Positions 17,206-27,567 of a stretch of DNA of 64,000 nucleotides are shown here, in pieces (positions within the stretch are counted from its first letter, which is position 1; the number at the start of each line of letters is the position of its first letter). Location of the stretch: contig JAWKQN010000005.1 of NCBI GenBank assembly GCA_041390125.1, positions 230,001-294,000 of the forward strand, written 5' to 3'. The notes below the pieces were generated by a model, which worked only from the letters and a program-made list of their open reading frames with translations, ran no database searches and was not told the origin of the DNA. Made by a program: the position numbers and the translations under genes. This DNA is from Gemmatimonadota bacterium. Lineage in GTDB: Bacteria; Gemmatimonadota; Gemmatimonadetes; Longimicrobiales; Gaopeijiaceae.

Positions 17206-18816
17206 ATGGCGCTGTTCGAACGCGTCACTGATCTGACGGTCGCCTCGGCGCTTGCCAGCCGGGCCACCTCGAATCCCGAGGATCCCTTCCTCTTCTTCGG
17301 GAACGACGTGCTGACCTATGGGCGCGTCGAGATGCGCGCCGAGGCGCTCGCCGCGTCGCTCGCGGGCTTCGGCATCGGGGCCGGCGACCGGGTCGCGCTG
17401 GTGCTGCCGGCCTGGCCCGAATACGTCATCTCCCTCTTCGCGGCCGCGAAGCTCGGCGCGGTGGTCGTTCCGATCAACCCGCGCATCATGGCGCCGGAGC
17501 TCCAGTTCGTCCTGCGTCACTCGCAGGCGGTCTGCGCCGTCGTGGTCGAGGGCGTCGACGACATCGACTACCTGGCCCGCTTCGAGGATCTCTTCCCCCG
17601 CCTGCCCGACCTGCAACATCTGGTCACGGTCGGCAGCGAGGACCTCTGGTACGACGACCGCATCTACCAGTTCGAGGATGCGCTCTCGGCCGGAGCGGGG
17701 CGGGACTATGACGCGCCCCCGCTCGATCCGGGCACGCAGTCGTTCTCCCTGTTGTATACGGCCGGCACCACCGGCAAGCCCAAGGCGGTCGAGCTGACGC
17801 ACGCGAGCGTGCTGGCCGTCGCGGCGGCCACGGCGCGTCTGCTCGGTCTGGACGCCTACGATCGCGTGATCGGCGTCACGGGGCTCTTCCACGCCTTCGG
17901 CATCGGGCCCGGCCTGCTGGGCACCGTTCTGGCCGGTGCGAGCCTCGTGCTCCAGGAGAGCTCCGCGGTCGGGGAGACCCTCGATCTGATCGAGCGACAC
18001 GGGGTGACCGTCCACTACGGGGTACCGCCCCTGCTCCGGGCGGAGCTGCTGGAGCAGCGGACCCGTCCTCGCGCCCTGGCCTCGCTGCGGGCCGGCATCG
18101 TCTCGGGGGCGGCCCTGGGGGAGGATCTCCTGGACGCGCTCCGGAGCGAGCTCTGTCCGGGCCTCGAGGTCGCCTACTCCGTGACGGAGACCAGCTCCAC
18201 GGTCTCCCTGACCGGTCCGGGCGATCCGGCACCGAAGCGACGGCAGACGGTCGGGCGGCCCCTGCCGGGGACGGAGATCCGGGTCCTGGGCCCCGATGGA
18301 CGGCCCCTTCCGCCCGAGAGCGTGGGGGAGATCGCCGTGCGGGGCCCCGGCCTCATGCGCGGGTACTATCGACAGCCCCGCCTGACGGCCGACCAGATGG
18401 ATCCGGACGGATTCTTGCAGACGGGCGACCTGGGCCTCCTCGACGAGGACGGGTACCTCCATTTGGTGGGCCGTCGGCGAGACGTTATCATTCGCGACGG
18501 CTTGAGCGTGTACCCTCTCGAGGTGGAGTCCCGTATCCAGGACCACCCCTCGGTGCGCGCCATTGCCGTGGTCGGCGTCCCGGATCACGTCCGGGGTGAG
18601 GCCATCCATGCGTGCGTCGTCCCGGAAGAGGGCGCGATCGTCACGCACGAGGAGATCCGCGATTGGTGCGCCGTCACGTTGGCGGCGTACAAGATTCCAG
18701 ACGCGGTGACGTTCCTCGACGCATTGCCCCTTACAGGTACGGGTAAGGTGCGGCGCCAGGACCTCGCCCGGCGGCTTGCCGCCGGCACGAGCTCTGGCGC
18801 CAACTTGGAGGCGTGA
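17206..18816 (+). CDS. AMP-binding acyl-CoA synthetase (long-chain fatty acid type)
   Basis: 536 residues of the ANL superfamily. Adenylates a carboxylic acid and transfers it to CoA. Motifs are YTAGTTGKPKAV (around 184), the substrate-pocket region GLFHAFGIGPG, YSVTETSS, TGDLGLLDEDGYLHLVGRRRDVI, and the C-terminal catalytic-Lys segment LTGTGKVRRQDL (around 510). The length and overall pattern fit fatty-acyl-CoA ligases, but chain length cannot be told. It is followed by the NYN/LOTUS gene after 98 bases. Confidence 0.9.
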   Translation: MALFERVTDLTVASALASRATSNPEDPFLFFGNDVLTYGRVEMRAEALAASLAGFGIGAGDRVALVLPAWPEYVISLFAAAKLGAVVVPINPRIMAPELQFVLRHSQAVCAVVVEGVDDIDYLARFEDLFPRLPDLQHLVTVGSEDLWYDDRIYQFEDALSAGAGRDYDAPPLDPGTQSFSLLYTAGTTGKPKAVELTHASVLAVAAATARLLGLDAYDRVIGVTGLFHAFGIGPGLLGTVLAGASLVLQESSAVGETLDLIERHGVTVHYGVPPLLRAELLEQRTRPRALASLRAGIVSGAALGEDLLDALRSELCPGLEVAYSVTETSSTVSLTGPGDPAPKRRQTVGRPLPGTEIRVLGPDGRPLPPESVGEIAVRGPGLMRGYYRQPRLTADQMDPDGFLQTGDLGLLDEDGYLHLVGRRRDVIIRDGLSVYPLEVESRIQDHPSVRAIAVVGVPDHVRGEAIHACVVPEEGAIVTHEEIRDWCAVTLAAYKIPDAVTFLDALPLTGTGKVRRQDLARRLAAGTSSGANLEA

Positions 18817-18914
18817 GGCTCCCTCCACCACGTCCCACGTCCGAGAGGAGTGGGGCGGGCGAGGCGGCTTCGCGGCACATCTACAACTTTGCTGCGAAAG
18901 CACAGAAGAAGGAC

Positions 18915-20843
18915 ATGAACAACCCATTCCATCGGGCTCCGCACGTCGCGACGCCCCTGCACGGCGCCCTCGATCGGGGGCACAACGCCGCTCTCCTCAT
19001 CGATTTCGACAACGTCACCATGGGGATCCGCAGTGATCTCTCCCGGGAGCTGAAGCTGCTCCTGAATTCGGAGGTGATCCGCGGGAAGGTGGCGGTCCAG
19101 CGAGCCTACGCCGACTGGCGCCGGTATCCGCAGTACATCGTGCCGCTGTCCGAGGCGTCCATCGACCTCATCTTCGCGCCGGCCTACGGCAGCTCGAAGA
19201 AGAATGCGACCGACATCCGGCTCGCGATCGATGCGCTCGAGCTCGTGTTCATCCGGCCCGAGATCTACACGTTCATCCTGCTCTCCGGAGACAGCGACTT
19301 CTCCAGCCTGGTGCTCAAGCTGAAGGAGTACGGCAAGTACGTGATCGGGGTCGGGCTCCAGGAGTCCAGCTCCGACATCCTCGTCCAGAATTGCGACGAG
19401 TACTACTCGTACAGCACGCTGACCGGCCTGCAGAAGACCACAGACGCCGAGCGGGTGGAATTCGACCCGTGGGTGCTGGTGGAGAAGGCCGTGGAGCGCA
19501 TGGTCGAACGGAGCGACGTGATGCGCTCCGACCGGCTCAAGCAGGTCATGGTGGAGCTGGACGCCAGCTTCGAGGAGCGCAAGTTCGGCTTCGCGAAGTT
19601 CTCCAAGTTCCTGGCCGAGGCCGCGGGGAAGGGGCTCATCGAGCTCAAGAAGCTGGACAACGGCCAGTACGAGGTCGGCCCGGGGCGCGGCAAGCGCTCG
19701 CAGAAGCGCACGCGGCGCTCGGTACGCGCGGTGCGGGCGGAGCCCTCGCTGCCGGATGCCGACGTCGAGCCGTCGGTCGCCCACGAGCAGGAAGACCTGG
19801 AGGTGGTCGAGGTCGAGTCCCGCCCGGACACCCTGGACCGCGCCTACAGCCTGCTGCGCGAGGCCGTGCAGGAGCTCAAGGACTCGGGGCGCGATCCGGC
19901 CCGGGATTCCGACGTCAAGCGCCGCATGCTGCAGCTCCGCTCGTCGTTCGACGAGGGCGAGCTGGGCTTTCCCAAGTTCAGCAAGTTCCTCAAGCAGGCG
20001 CACGACGATCGCATCGTGAAGATCGAGCGCCTGGACAACGGCCAGTACGAGGTCGCCCTGCCGGGAGGCGGGCGCTCCGCCAGCGGAGGTCGCAGTCGGG
20101 ACGGCCGCGGTCGCAAGCGCGACGACAAGCGCGAGGAGGGTGAGGGCAACGGCCGCCGCGGCCGGAGTGGTCGCAGCGGGCGTGAAGCACGCGCCTCCGA
20201 CGACGACGATCGGAACGAGCGCGAGAGCCGGCGCGGCCGGCGGGACCGCGACAGCCAGCCGGCGGAGGAGGACGAGTCGCCGCGGAGCGAGCGTCGAAGC
20301 CGCCGGGAGCGTGAAGCCGCCGCCTCCGAGGACGACGACCAGGGCGGGCGCGAGAGCCGGCGTGGCCGGCGGCGCCGCAACGGCGACGACGAGCCCCAGG
20401 CGGAGGCGCCGGAGCGCGGCCGCGGGCGGCGCTCCGCGGCGGCCGACCGCTCCTCGGAGGTCGACGAGCCGGAGGACGGCGCGTCCCGCGGACCGGCCGA
20501 GGCCGCTCCGGTGGAGCCCGAGGCCCACGTGGAGGATGCGCCTGCCGAGCGGCCGGAGCGCGAGCCCCGGCGCTCCGCACGGGCCCAGCCCGAACCGGAC
20601 CCGGAGCCGCAGCACGCGGCCGAGCCGGAGCCGCCCGTGGAACGCGCCGCGGTCGAGGTCGCTTCGGCGACCCGTACGGCCGAGGCGCCGGCCTCGTCGG
20701 GTCGGAGCGGGGGCCTGACCCCGCGCCAGCAGAAGCGCACGCGCGGGCGTGAAGGCCCGCCGCCGCTGCTCGAAGGCCAGGTCGTGAAGGCGCCGAAGTC
20801 GGACGGCAGCGCGCCCTCGGACGGATCACCCGCGAGCGAGTGA
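18915..20843 (+). CDS. NYN-domain nuclease with two OST-HTH/LOTUS domains and a long disordered tail
   Basis: 642 residues. A NYN (PIN-like RNase) domain spans about 22-165, with the acidic motif LLIDFDN (Asp30, Asp32) and LLSGDSDFSSL (Asp126, Asp128). Two similar OST-HTH/LOTUS domains follow (about 183-253 and 307-379), each ending in the same LDNGQYEV strand and each containing GF.KFSKFL. The rest (380-642) is a low-complexity tail rich in Arg, Glu, Asp, Ser and Pro. NYN domains cut RNA and LOTUS domains bind RNA, so an RNA-processing role is likely, with unknown target. AAGAAGG precedes the ATG. The stop overlaps the glycosylase GTG. Confidence 0.9.
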   Translation: MNNPFHRAPHVATPLHGALDRGHNAALLIDFDNVTMGIRSDLSRELKLLLNSEVIRGKVAVQRAYADWRRYPQYIVPLSEASIDLIFAPAYGSSKKNATDIRLAIDALELVFIRPEIYTFILLSGDSDFSSLVLKLKEYGKYVIGVGLQESSSDILVQNCDEYYSYSTLTGLQKTTDAERVEFDPWVLVEKAVERMVERSDVMRSDRLKQVMVELDASFEERKFGFAKFSKFLAEAAGKGLIELKKLDNGQYEVGPGRGKRSQKRTRRSVRAVRAEPSLPDADVEPSVAHEQEDLEVVEVESRPDTLDRAYSLLREAVQELKDSGRDPARDSDVKRRMLQLRSSFDEGELGFPKFSKFLKQAHDDRIVKIERLDNGQYEVALPGGGRSASGGRSRDGRGRKRDDKREEGEGNGRRGRSGRSGREARASDDDDRNERESRRGRRDRDSQPAEEDESPRSERRSRREREAAASEDDDQGGRESRRGRRRRNGDDEPQAEAPERGRGRRSAAADRSSEVDEPEDGASRGPAEAAPVEPEAHVEDAPAERPEREPRRSARAQPEPDPEPQHAAEPEPPVERAAVEVASATRTAEAPASSGRSGGLTPRQQKRTRGREGPPPLLEGQVVKAPKSDGSAPSDGSPASE

Positions 20844-21526
20844 GCCGAACGCCGCCCTGGACCGGGGCGGACCGTCCCCCGGTCCAGGCGCCGTTCGATC
20901 TGCCGACGCTGCCGGCCTCCCCGGTCGAGGCCGCGCGGGCCCTCCTGGGCGCCGTGCTCGTGTCCGACGTGGGCGGCGTGCGCACCTCCGGGGTGATCGT
21001 CGAGACGGAGGCCTACATCGGCCCCGCCGACCCTGCCTCGCACGCGGCTGCCCGCATCGGGCGCACGGCCCGCAACGCCACCATGTTCGGGCCTGCGGGC
21101 ACCGCCTACGTCTACCGCATCTACGGTCTGCACGACTGCGTCAACGTCGTCACCGGTCCCGTAGGCCGCCCTCTGGCCGTTCTCGTTCGCGCCCTGCATC
21201 CTCTGGAGGGCCGGGCGTCGATGGCCCGCCGCCGGGATCGGGCCGACGACCTCTGCTCCGGTCCGGCCCGACTCTGTCGCGCGCTGGGCATCACCCTGGA
21301 TCTGGACGGACATCCCCTGGACCGACCCCCCCTCCACCTGACGGCCGGCTGGGACGTCGCGCCCGCAGCGGTGCGCGTCGGCGGCCGCGTGGGGATCTCC
21401 CGCGCCGGGGAGTGGCCGCTCCGCTTCAGCGTCCGGGATGAGCCGGCCGTCTCCCGCGCCCGCGGTCGTCCTGCTCGCCGGTCCTCCTCCTTCCTCGACG
21501 CGCTCGCCACCCTGGAGACGTCATGA
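20840..21526 (+). CDS. DNA-3-methyladenine glycosylase (AAG/MPG family)
   Basis: 228 residues. Excises alkylated purines such as 3-methyladenine and starts base-excision repair. Typical motifs are ALLGAVL, SGVIVETEAYIGPADPASHAAARI (the Glu is catalytic in the family), RNATMFGPAGTAYVYRIYGLHDCVNVV, and a later CSGPARLCRALGI. Length is normal. The GTG overlaps the NYN/LOTUS stop (GTGA) and its own stop overlaps the antiporter ATG, making a three-gene coupled set. This is one of two alkylation-repair activities in the window. Confidence 0.93.
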   Translation: MSRTPPWTGADRPPVQAPFDLPTLPASPVEAARALLGAVLVSDVGGVRTSGVIVETEAYIGPADPASHAAARIGRTARNATMFGPAGTAYVYRIYGLHDCVNVVTGPVGRPLAVLVRALHPLEGRASMARRRDRADDLCSGPARLCRALGITLDLDGHPLDRPPLHLTAGWDVAPAAVRVGGRVGISRAGEWPLRFSVRDEPAVSRARGRPARRSSSFLDALATLETS

Positions 21527-22935
21527 TCGAACCCGGTTGGTTGGCCCTGCTCCCTCCCGTGCTCGCCATCGTTCTCGCGATCGCGACCCGGCAGGTCTAC
21601 CTGTCGTTGGCGGCGGGCGTCTGGCTGGGCTGGACCATGCTCTCCGGTTGGAACGTGGGCACGGGCCTCGGCCGTGCCATCGATGGGGTGGTCGACGTCG
21701 TGGGCGACGCAGGCAACGCGAAGGTCATCCTCTTCACGCTGGTGATCGGCTCGTTGATCCGCACGCTCGAGGCGTCCGGTGGCGTGCGCGGCTTCGTGCA
21801 CCGGCTCGAGGAGGGGCGCTTCGTGCACAACGCCACCCGCGCGCAGTGGCTCGCGTGGGCGGTGGGCGTCGTCATCTTCATCGAGTCCAACATCACGGTG
21901 CTGGTCGCCGGCTCGGTCTCGCGTCCGCTTTTCGATCGCTTCCGCGCCTCGCGCGAGAAGCTGGCGTATCTCATCGATTCCACCTCCGCGCCCATCTGCA
22001 TCCTCATCCCCCTGAACGCGTGGGGCGCCTACAACCTCGGCATCCTGACCGAGCTGGGCGTCGAGGACCCGCTCGGCGTGTTCGTCCGCTCGATCGCCTT
22101 CAATTTCTACGCGTTCTTCGCGGTGGGGCTGGCGGCCCTGACCATCCTCTTCAAGATCGACCTGGGCCCGATGAAGCGTGCCGAACAACGGGCCGCCACC
22201 GGACTGGTGCTGCGCGAAGGTGCGCAGCCGATGGTGAGCGAGGACGTGACGGCGCCACCCGCGACCGACCGGATCCCCCCGCGCGCGCTGAACATGATCC
22301 TGCCGATCGTGTTCATGGTGGTGATGATGCCGATCGGTCTGTTCATCACCGGCAACGGCGACCTGCGCGACGGCTCAGGCTCCACGTCCGTGCTGTGGGC
22401 GGTGTTGTCCGCCCTGGCGCTGTCGTGGATCCTGCTGCTCGCCCAGCGCGCGTTCACGCTGGACGAGCTGATGCGCATCGCGCTGAAGGGCGCGGGCGGT
22501 CTGGTGCCGCTCGCGCTCATCCTCCAACTGGCGCTCGCGCTCGGCGCGGTCACCACGGAGCTCGGCACCGGCGCCTACGTGGCCCACGTCACCGCCGGGC
22601 TCCTGCCGCCGGTCCTGTTCCTGCCGCTGATCTTCGCGGTCTCCGCCGGCATCGCGTTCTCGACCGGCACGAGCTGGGGCACGTTCGCGATCATGCTCCC
22701 GATCGCCGTGCCGGCGGCGGCCACGCTCGGGCTGCCGGCGGCGCCGTTCGTGGCGGCTTCCTTGTCCGGTGGCGTGTTCGGCGACCATGCCTCGCCCATC
22801 AGCGACACCACCATCATCGCCTCGATGGCGGCGGCGACCGATCACATCGACCATGTGCGCACGCAGCTGCCCTACGCCTTGATCGCCGGCGGGGCCGCGG
22901 CCCTGTGCTTCGCGCTCGTGGGCGCCGGCCTCTGA
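21523..22935 (+). CDS. NhaC-type Na+/H+ antiporter family transporter
   Basis: 470 residues, mostly hydrophobic with roughly ten to twelve membrane helices. Landmarks are the duplicated half with WLAWAVGVVIFIESNITVLVAG, DSTSAPICILIPLNAWGAYNLG, and the mirrored SAGIAFSTGTSWGTFAIMLP and GGVFGDHASPISDTTI. These are signatures of the NhaC/ArsB-like ion transporter superfamily. Sodium-proton exchange is the family function; the actual substrate here could also be an organic acid or amino acid. The ATG overlaps the glycosylase stop (ATGA). Confidence 0.88.
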   Translation: MIEPGWLALLPPVLAIVLAIATRQVYLSLAAGVWLGWTMLSGWNVGTGLGRAIDGVVDVVGDAGNAKVILFTLVIGSLIRTLEASGGVRGFVHRLEEGRFVHNATRAQWLAWAVGVVIFIESNITVLVAGSVSRPLFDRFRASREKLAYLIDSTSAPICILIPLNAWGAYNLGILTELGVEDPLGVFVRSIAFNFYAFFAVGLAALTILFKIDLGPMKRAEQRAATGLVLREGAQPMVSEDVTAPPATDRIPPRALNMILPIVFMVVMMPIGLFITGNGDLRDGSGSTSVLWAVLSALALSWILLLAQRAFTLDELMRIALKGAGGLVPLALILQLALALGAVTTELGTGAYVAHVTAGLLPPVLFLPLIFAVSAGIAFSTGTSWGTFAIMLPIAVPAAATLGLPAAPFVAASLSGGVFGDHASPISDTTIIASMAAATDHIDHVRTQLPYALIAGGAAALCFALVGAGL

Positions 22936-23028
22936 GTGGACGGTGTCCCCGTGGAGCGCACGCTTCTCGGCGATCCGTCCGGGGTCGACCGCCGCACCGG
23001 GACCCTCGCTGTGACCCGCGGGTAGAGC

Positions 23029-23052
23029 GGCCCGGCCCGGCGTGGCCGGGCC
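23029..23052 (+). terminator. Hairpin between antiporter and etfB
   Basis: A 9-bp GC-only stem (23029-23037 with 23044-23052) with a 6-base loop in the 160-base gap between the antiporter and etfB. No T-run follows, so it is only a possible terminator. The etfB ribosome binding site starts 30 bases later. Confidence 0.4.
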
Positions 23053-23095
23053 CGACGTACCGTTGTCCGGACGCAACAAACGAAAGGAGCAGGGC

Positions 23096-23845
<750 letters not shown>

Positions 23846-23875
23846 AAAGCCCTCTCCGGAAGAAAGCGAAGATCC

Positions 23876-24862
23876 ATGGGTCCAGTCCTGGCGTTCATCG
23901 AACAGAAGGGTGGCGCGCCGCGTGGCTCCGCCGCCGAGGTCCTCACCGCCGCCCGCACGCTCGCGGACGCGCTCGGCACGACCTGCGAGGCGCTCCTCGT
24001 CGGCGCACCGGGCCTCTCCGCCGCGGCGGGGGACGCCGGTCGCTGGGGTGCCACCCGGGTCCGGGTGGCCGAGCATGCCGAGCTGGAGACGGTCCGCCCC
24101 GAGGCCTACGCGGCCGTCGTGGCGGAGGCCGTCCGTTCCGCGGGCGCGCGGGCCGTGGTGTTCGCGGCGAGCGCCACTGGCAAGGACCTGGCGCCGCGCG
24201 TGGCGGCCCTGTTGGACGTGCCGCTCGCGCAGGATGTGACCGAGATCGCGGTCGACGGCGGGAACGTCCACGCGGTCCGACCGGTCTACGCGGGCAAGGC
24301 GTTCCAGCGGGTCCAGCTCCAGGCCGAGCCGGCCCTGCTCACGCTACGGCCCAACTCCGTGCCGGCCCAGGAGCATACGACCGAGGCGGCGGTGGAGACG
24401 TTCACGCCGGAAGTGCCCGACGCCGCGCTCCGGACGCGGGTCGTCGGCTTCGAGGCGGCTGCCGGGGACGCCGTCGATGTCGCCGAGGCGTCGATCGTGG
24501 TCTCGGGCGGGCGCGGGATGCGCGGCCCCGAGCATTGGCCCCTGCTCGAAGCGCTGGTGGCGGCCCTGGGCTCCGAGGCCGGGCTGGGCGCATCGCGCGC
24601 CGTCGTCGACGCGGGGTGGCGGCCCCACGGCGAGCAGGTCGGGCAGACCGGCAAGACGGTCTCCCCGCGGCTCTACATCGCGGCCGGCATCAGCGGCGCC
24701 ATCCAGCATCTCGCGGGCATGCGCACCGCCGGCACGATCGTGGCCATCAACAAGGATGCCGACGCGCCGATCTTCCAGGTCGCCGACTACGGGATCGTGG
24801 GGGATCTGTTCGAGGTGCTGCCGCGACTCACCGAAGAGGTGGCGCGCCTGCGCACGGACTGA
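23876..24862 (+). CDS. etfA: Electron transfer flavoprotein alpha subunit
   Basis: 328 residues with the EtfA C-terminal FAD-binding domain: VVSGGRGM, GASRAVVDAGW, QVGQTGKTVSPRLYIAAGISGAIQHLAGM and VAINKDADAPIFQVADYGIVGDLFEVLP. The N-terminal half packs against EtfB. It works with etfB upstream and probably serves beta-oxidation, in keeping with the acyl-CoA synthetase gene 5 kb away. The stop faces the M23 gene convergently across 40 bases. Confidence 0.96.
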   Translation: MGPVLAFIEQKGGAPRGSAAEVLTAARTLADALGTTCEALLVGAPGLSAAAGDAGRWGATRVRVAEHAELETVRPEAYAAVVAEAVRSAGARAVVFAASATGKDLAPRVAALLDVPLAQDVTEIAVDGGNVHAVRPVYAGKAFQRVQLQAEPALLTLRPNSVPAQEHTTEAAVETFTPEVPDAALRTRVVGFEAAAGDAVDVAEASIVVSGGRGMRGPEHWPLLEALVAALGSEAGLGASRAVVDAGWRPHGEQVGQTGKTVSPRLYIAAGISGAIQHLAGMRTAGTIVAINKDADAPIFQVADYGIVGDLFEVLPRLTEEVARLRTD

Positions 24863-24902
24863 CGCAGCGCGACGGGGGGCGCGATGCCTCCCGCCGCATG
24901 GT

Positions 24903-25337
24903 TCACGGGAAACCGCCCAGCCAGATCACGGGATCGACCTCGCGACCGCGCTTCCACACCTCGAAGTGCAGGTGGGGGCCGGTCGCGTCCCCGCTCTGAC
25001 CGCTGCGCGCGATGATCTCCCCGCGCTCCACCTCGCGTCCCACGTCGACGAGCGCCACCGAGAGGTGCGCGTACACGCTGAGGATGTCGCGGCCGTGGTC
25101 CAGCCACACCACGGTCCCGTAGCCACGCATCGTACCCGCAAAGCGCACTCGTCCGCCGGCCATCGCGCGCACGTCCGTGCCGAGACGAGCCTCCAGGTCC
25201 ACCCCTCGATGCAGGTCCGGTCCGCCGCGCCACCGCACGCCGAACGGGGAGGTCACCCGCGACCCCACCGGCCACGTGGGCAGCACGCACCCGCCCACGG
25301 CCAGGAGGGCGGCCAGGGCGGCGGCAGCCGGTCTCAT
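24903..25337 (-). CDS. M23 (LytM) peptidoglycan endopeptidase, lipoprotein
   Basis: 144 residues. Short lipoprotein-like signal ending in AVGGC, then an M23 domain with intact zinc ligands: HRGVDLEA (His, Asp), VYAHL, and GPHLHFEV (HxH). It should cleave peptide cross-links of murein. The ATG overlaps the moeA stop (ATGA), so it is the last gene of a beta-barrel-moeA-M23 run. Unlike the EnvC-like protein at 48017, all catalytic positions are present here. Confidence 0.88.
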   Translation of the reverse strand: MRPAAAALAALLAVGGCVLPTWPVGSRVTSPFGVRWRGGPDLHRGVDLEARLGTDVRAMAGGRVRFAGTMRGYGTVVWLDHGRDILSVYAHLSVALVDVGREVERGEIIARSGQSGDATGPHLHFEVWKRGREVDPVIWLGGFP

Positions 25338-26620
25338 GCGTCCGGTGCGCCGGGGGAGCGCCCCAACCACAGGATGTCGCAGGGCGCGCCCGCCGCGATC
25401 CGGCCGGGATCGGGGGGGATGAGCGCCAGCGCGTCGGCGCTGGCCAGCGGGGAGATGAGCCCGGAGCCCTGGGGACCGGTGGGCTCCACCACACGCTCGG
25501 CTCCGTCGTCCCGGACGCGCACCCGCGCGAAGACGGTCAGACCGGACGCGCCCACGAGCGCCACGCCGGCCCGCGCGCGCGCGGTGCGCGGCCCTGGTTG
25601 GCGGAGCCCGGCCAGCGCCTCGAGATAGGGACGCCCGAACAGCTCGAAGGTCACGAAGGCCGAGCTGGGATTGCCCGGCAGGCCGAGCACGGCCACCGGA
25701 CCGTCGGGGCCGGGCAGATGTCCGAACGAGACGGGGCTCCCCGGCCGCATCCGGATGCGCCAGAACGAGGGTCGGTAGCCCATGCCGTCGAGAACCCGCT
25801 TGAAGAGATCGTGGGCGCCGACCGACGCGCCCCCCACCGTGACCAGCAGGTCCGTCCCGGCACAGGCGCGCTCGATCCCCGCGCGCAGCGCATCGGCACG
25901 GTCGGGCAGCGCAAGGGTCGATGCGGCTTCGGCCCCGGCCTCCCGCGCCTGCGCCACCAACATCGCGCTGTTGCTGTCGATGACGCCGTGTCCCTGGCGC
26001 ACGGCGTCCACCGAACCGGGCGGCAGCAGCTCGTCTCCCGACGTCAGGACCGACACCCGTGGCCGGCGGTGGACCGGTATCTCCGTACAGCCGGCCGCCA
26101 CGAGCAGCGCGATGCGTGCCGGCGTGAGCAGCGCGCCCACCTCGCCGATGGAGGCGCCGGCCTCGAAGTCCTCACCCCCTCGCCGGATGTTCCGCCCGGC
26201 CGCCACCGCTCGCTCGACGACCAGGTGCTCGCCGTCCAGGTGGGTGTCCTCGGCGCGGACCACCGCGTCCGCGCCCGGAGGCACCGGCGCCCCGGTCATG
26301 ATGCGGATGGCCTGTCCGGCGCCGAGCGGCCCCACGGTCGGCCCGCCCGCACGGGACTCGCCCACGACCACGAGGGGAGTGGGATCCTGCGGGTCCAGGT
26401 CCTGGGCCCGTACGGCGTAGCCGTCCATGGCCGAGTTGTCCCACGGGGGAAGACGGAAGGGAGCGGTGAGGGGGGCGGCCAGCACGCGCCCGCGGGCCGC
26501 GAGCACGGAGACGGGCTCCGCGGGAAGGGGCCGCGCCTCCGCGAGGATCCGCGCCCGTGCCTCGTCGTAGCCCAGCCAGTCGGCCGGACGGGTGTCGAAC
26601 GGGGCGTCGAGCGGGGTCAC
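25334..26620 (-). CDS. moeA: Molybdopterin molybdenumtransferase MoeA
   Basis: 428 residues. Inserts molybdenum into adenylylated molybdopterin. Motifs are PPWDNSAMDGYAV, IMTGAPVPPGADAVV, TSGDEL, the GIDSNS-like GVIDSNSAM, TVGGASVGAHDLFK, and GLPGNPSSAFVTFELF. GTG start. moaC, from the same pathway, is at 46339 in this window, but the other Moco genes are not. Its stop overlaps the M23 gene. Confidence 0.94.
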   Translation of the reverse strand: MTPLDAPFDTRPADWLGYDEARARILAEARPLPAEPVSVLAARGRVLAAPLTAPFRLPPWDNSAMDGYAVRAQDLDPQDPTPLVVVGESRAGGPTVGPLGAGQAIRIMTGAPVPPGADAVVRAEDTHLDGEHLVVERAVAAGRNIRRGGEDFEAGASIGEVGALLTPARIALLVAAGCTEIPVHRRPRVSVLTSGDELLPPGSVDAVRQGHGVIDSNSAMLVAQAREAGAEAASTLALPDRADALRAGIERACAGTDLLVTVGGASVGAHDLFKRVLDGMGYRPSFWRIRMRPGSPVSFGHLPGPDGPVAVLGLPGNPSSAFVTFELFGRPYLEALAGLRQPGPRTARARAGVALVGASGLTVFARVRVRDDGAERVVEPTGPQGSGLISPLASADALALIPPDPGRIAAGAPCDILWLGRSPGAPDA

Positions 26621-26642
26621 GCGCAGCGCGCGCCGGGCCGGC

Positions 26643-27347
26643 TCAGAAGCGGAAGCCGAGGGTGAGCCGCAGGGTGGGGGAGCTCACCCACTCCCGCTCC
26701 TCGACCCCTTCGAAGCCGCGGTCCGGGTCGGCGAAGCCCACCGGCGTCTCCAGACGCCAGAGCGCCAGGCCCACGTCCGAGCGCAGCATGAGGCGCTGGG
26801 AAGGGAGGTAGCGCAGGCCCGCCCCCAGCGTGGTCATGAACGAGCTCCCGAACTCGAAGCGATCATCCTCCAGGATGCGCTCGTCGTCGGGTTGGGCGCC
26901 CTCGCTCTCGAAGATCCAGCCGCCGCCGATCAGCAGGTGGGGGCTCAGGCCGTTCCAGGTGCGACGTCCGGTGAGCGAGAAGCGCACGCCGGCCTCGATG
27001 GAGGTGAGCAGCGCGTCGGCCTGACCCGTCACGCGATCGCCTTCGGGAAGCTCGGGATCGATGACGTCGCGCGTCGTGGACTGGACGGTGGTGATGACGT
27101 CCAGGCCGAAGGGCCCGCCGAGCTCCAGGTCGTAGAGCAGCCCGAAGATCGGACCTCCGCCGGGGCCATACCCGAAGCGCCCGGTGCCCGCGTCCCGGTA
27201 TCCGACGAAGGCGTTGGCGGACTGTCTGCGCTCGATGCCGCGATACGGCGAGCGCACCGTCTGGGCCACGAGGGGCTGCGCGACCGCCGCCAGCCCCACC
27301 ACGGCCCACGCCACCCGAAGGCGCTTCCCGACCCGCTTCCACACCAT
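26643..27347 (-). CDS. Outer-membrane beta-barrel protein of unknown function
   Basis: 234 residues. Signal peptide (cleavage near AQPLVAQ, about 29), then repeated short amphipathic strands (for example FGLLYDLELGG, AGVRFSL, LGAGLRYLP) and a terminal aromatic residue (LTLGFRF), the usual signal for BAM-assembled barrels. Family unknown. GTG 27350 and ATG 27347 adjoin; I chose ATG. It lies 22 bases upstream of moeA, so the two may share a transcript, probably without functional link. Confidence 0.75.
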   Translation of the reverse strand: MVWKRVGKRLRVAWAVVGLAAVAQPLVAQTVRSPYRGIERRQSANAFVGYRDAGTGRFGYGPGGGPIFGLLYDLELGGPFGLDVITTVQSTTRDVIDPELPEGDRVTGQADALLTSIEAGVRFSLTGRRTWNGLSPHLLIGGGWIFESEGAQPDDERILEDDRFEFGSSFMTTLGAGLRYLPSQRLMLRSDVGLALWRLETPVGFADPDRGFEGVEEREWVSSPTLRLTLGFRF

Positions 27348-27567
27348 CACGTCGTGCCTTTCCTTTTCCTGGATCCGCCCGCCCCCGGGGATGTGGCGCG
27401 CCGGAAGCTAGCCCCGGTGCCGTGGAGTGCCAATCGTGCGCGGCCCGACCGTTGACGCTCGCGGACACCCCGCCCGACATTGCCCCGCCGAGGCCGGGGC
27501 GCTCCCGCGTTCCGGCGCTCTGCTAAGACACCCGCCGACCATCCAGGTTCGCGCCGGAGCGGGCTTT

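Noticed and set aside
20100..20700. Possible tandem repeat in the NYN protein tail
   Set aside because: The sequence is compositionally biased (Arg, Glu, Asp) but not a clear periodic repeat.
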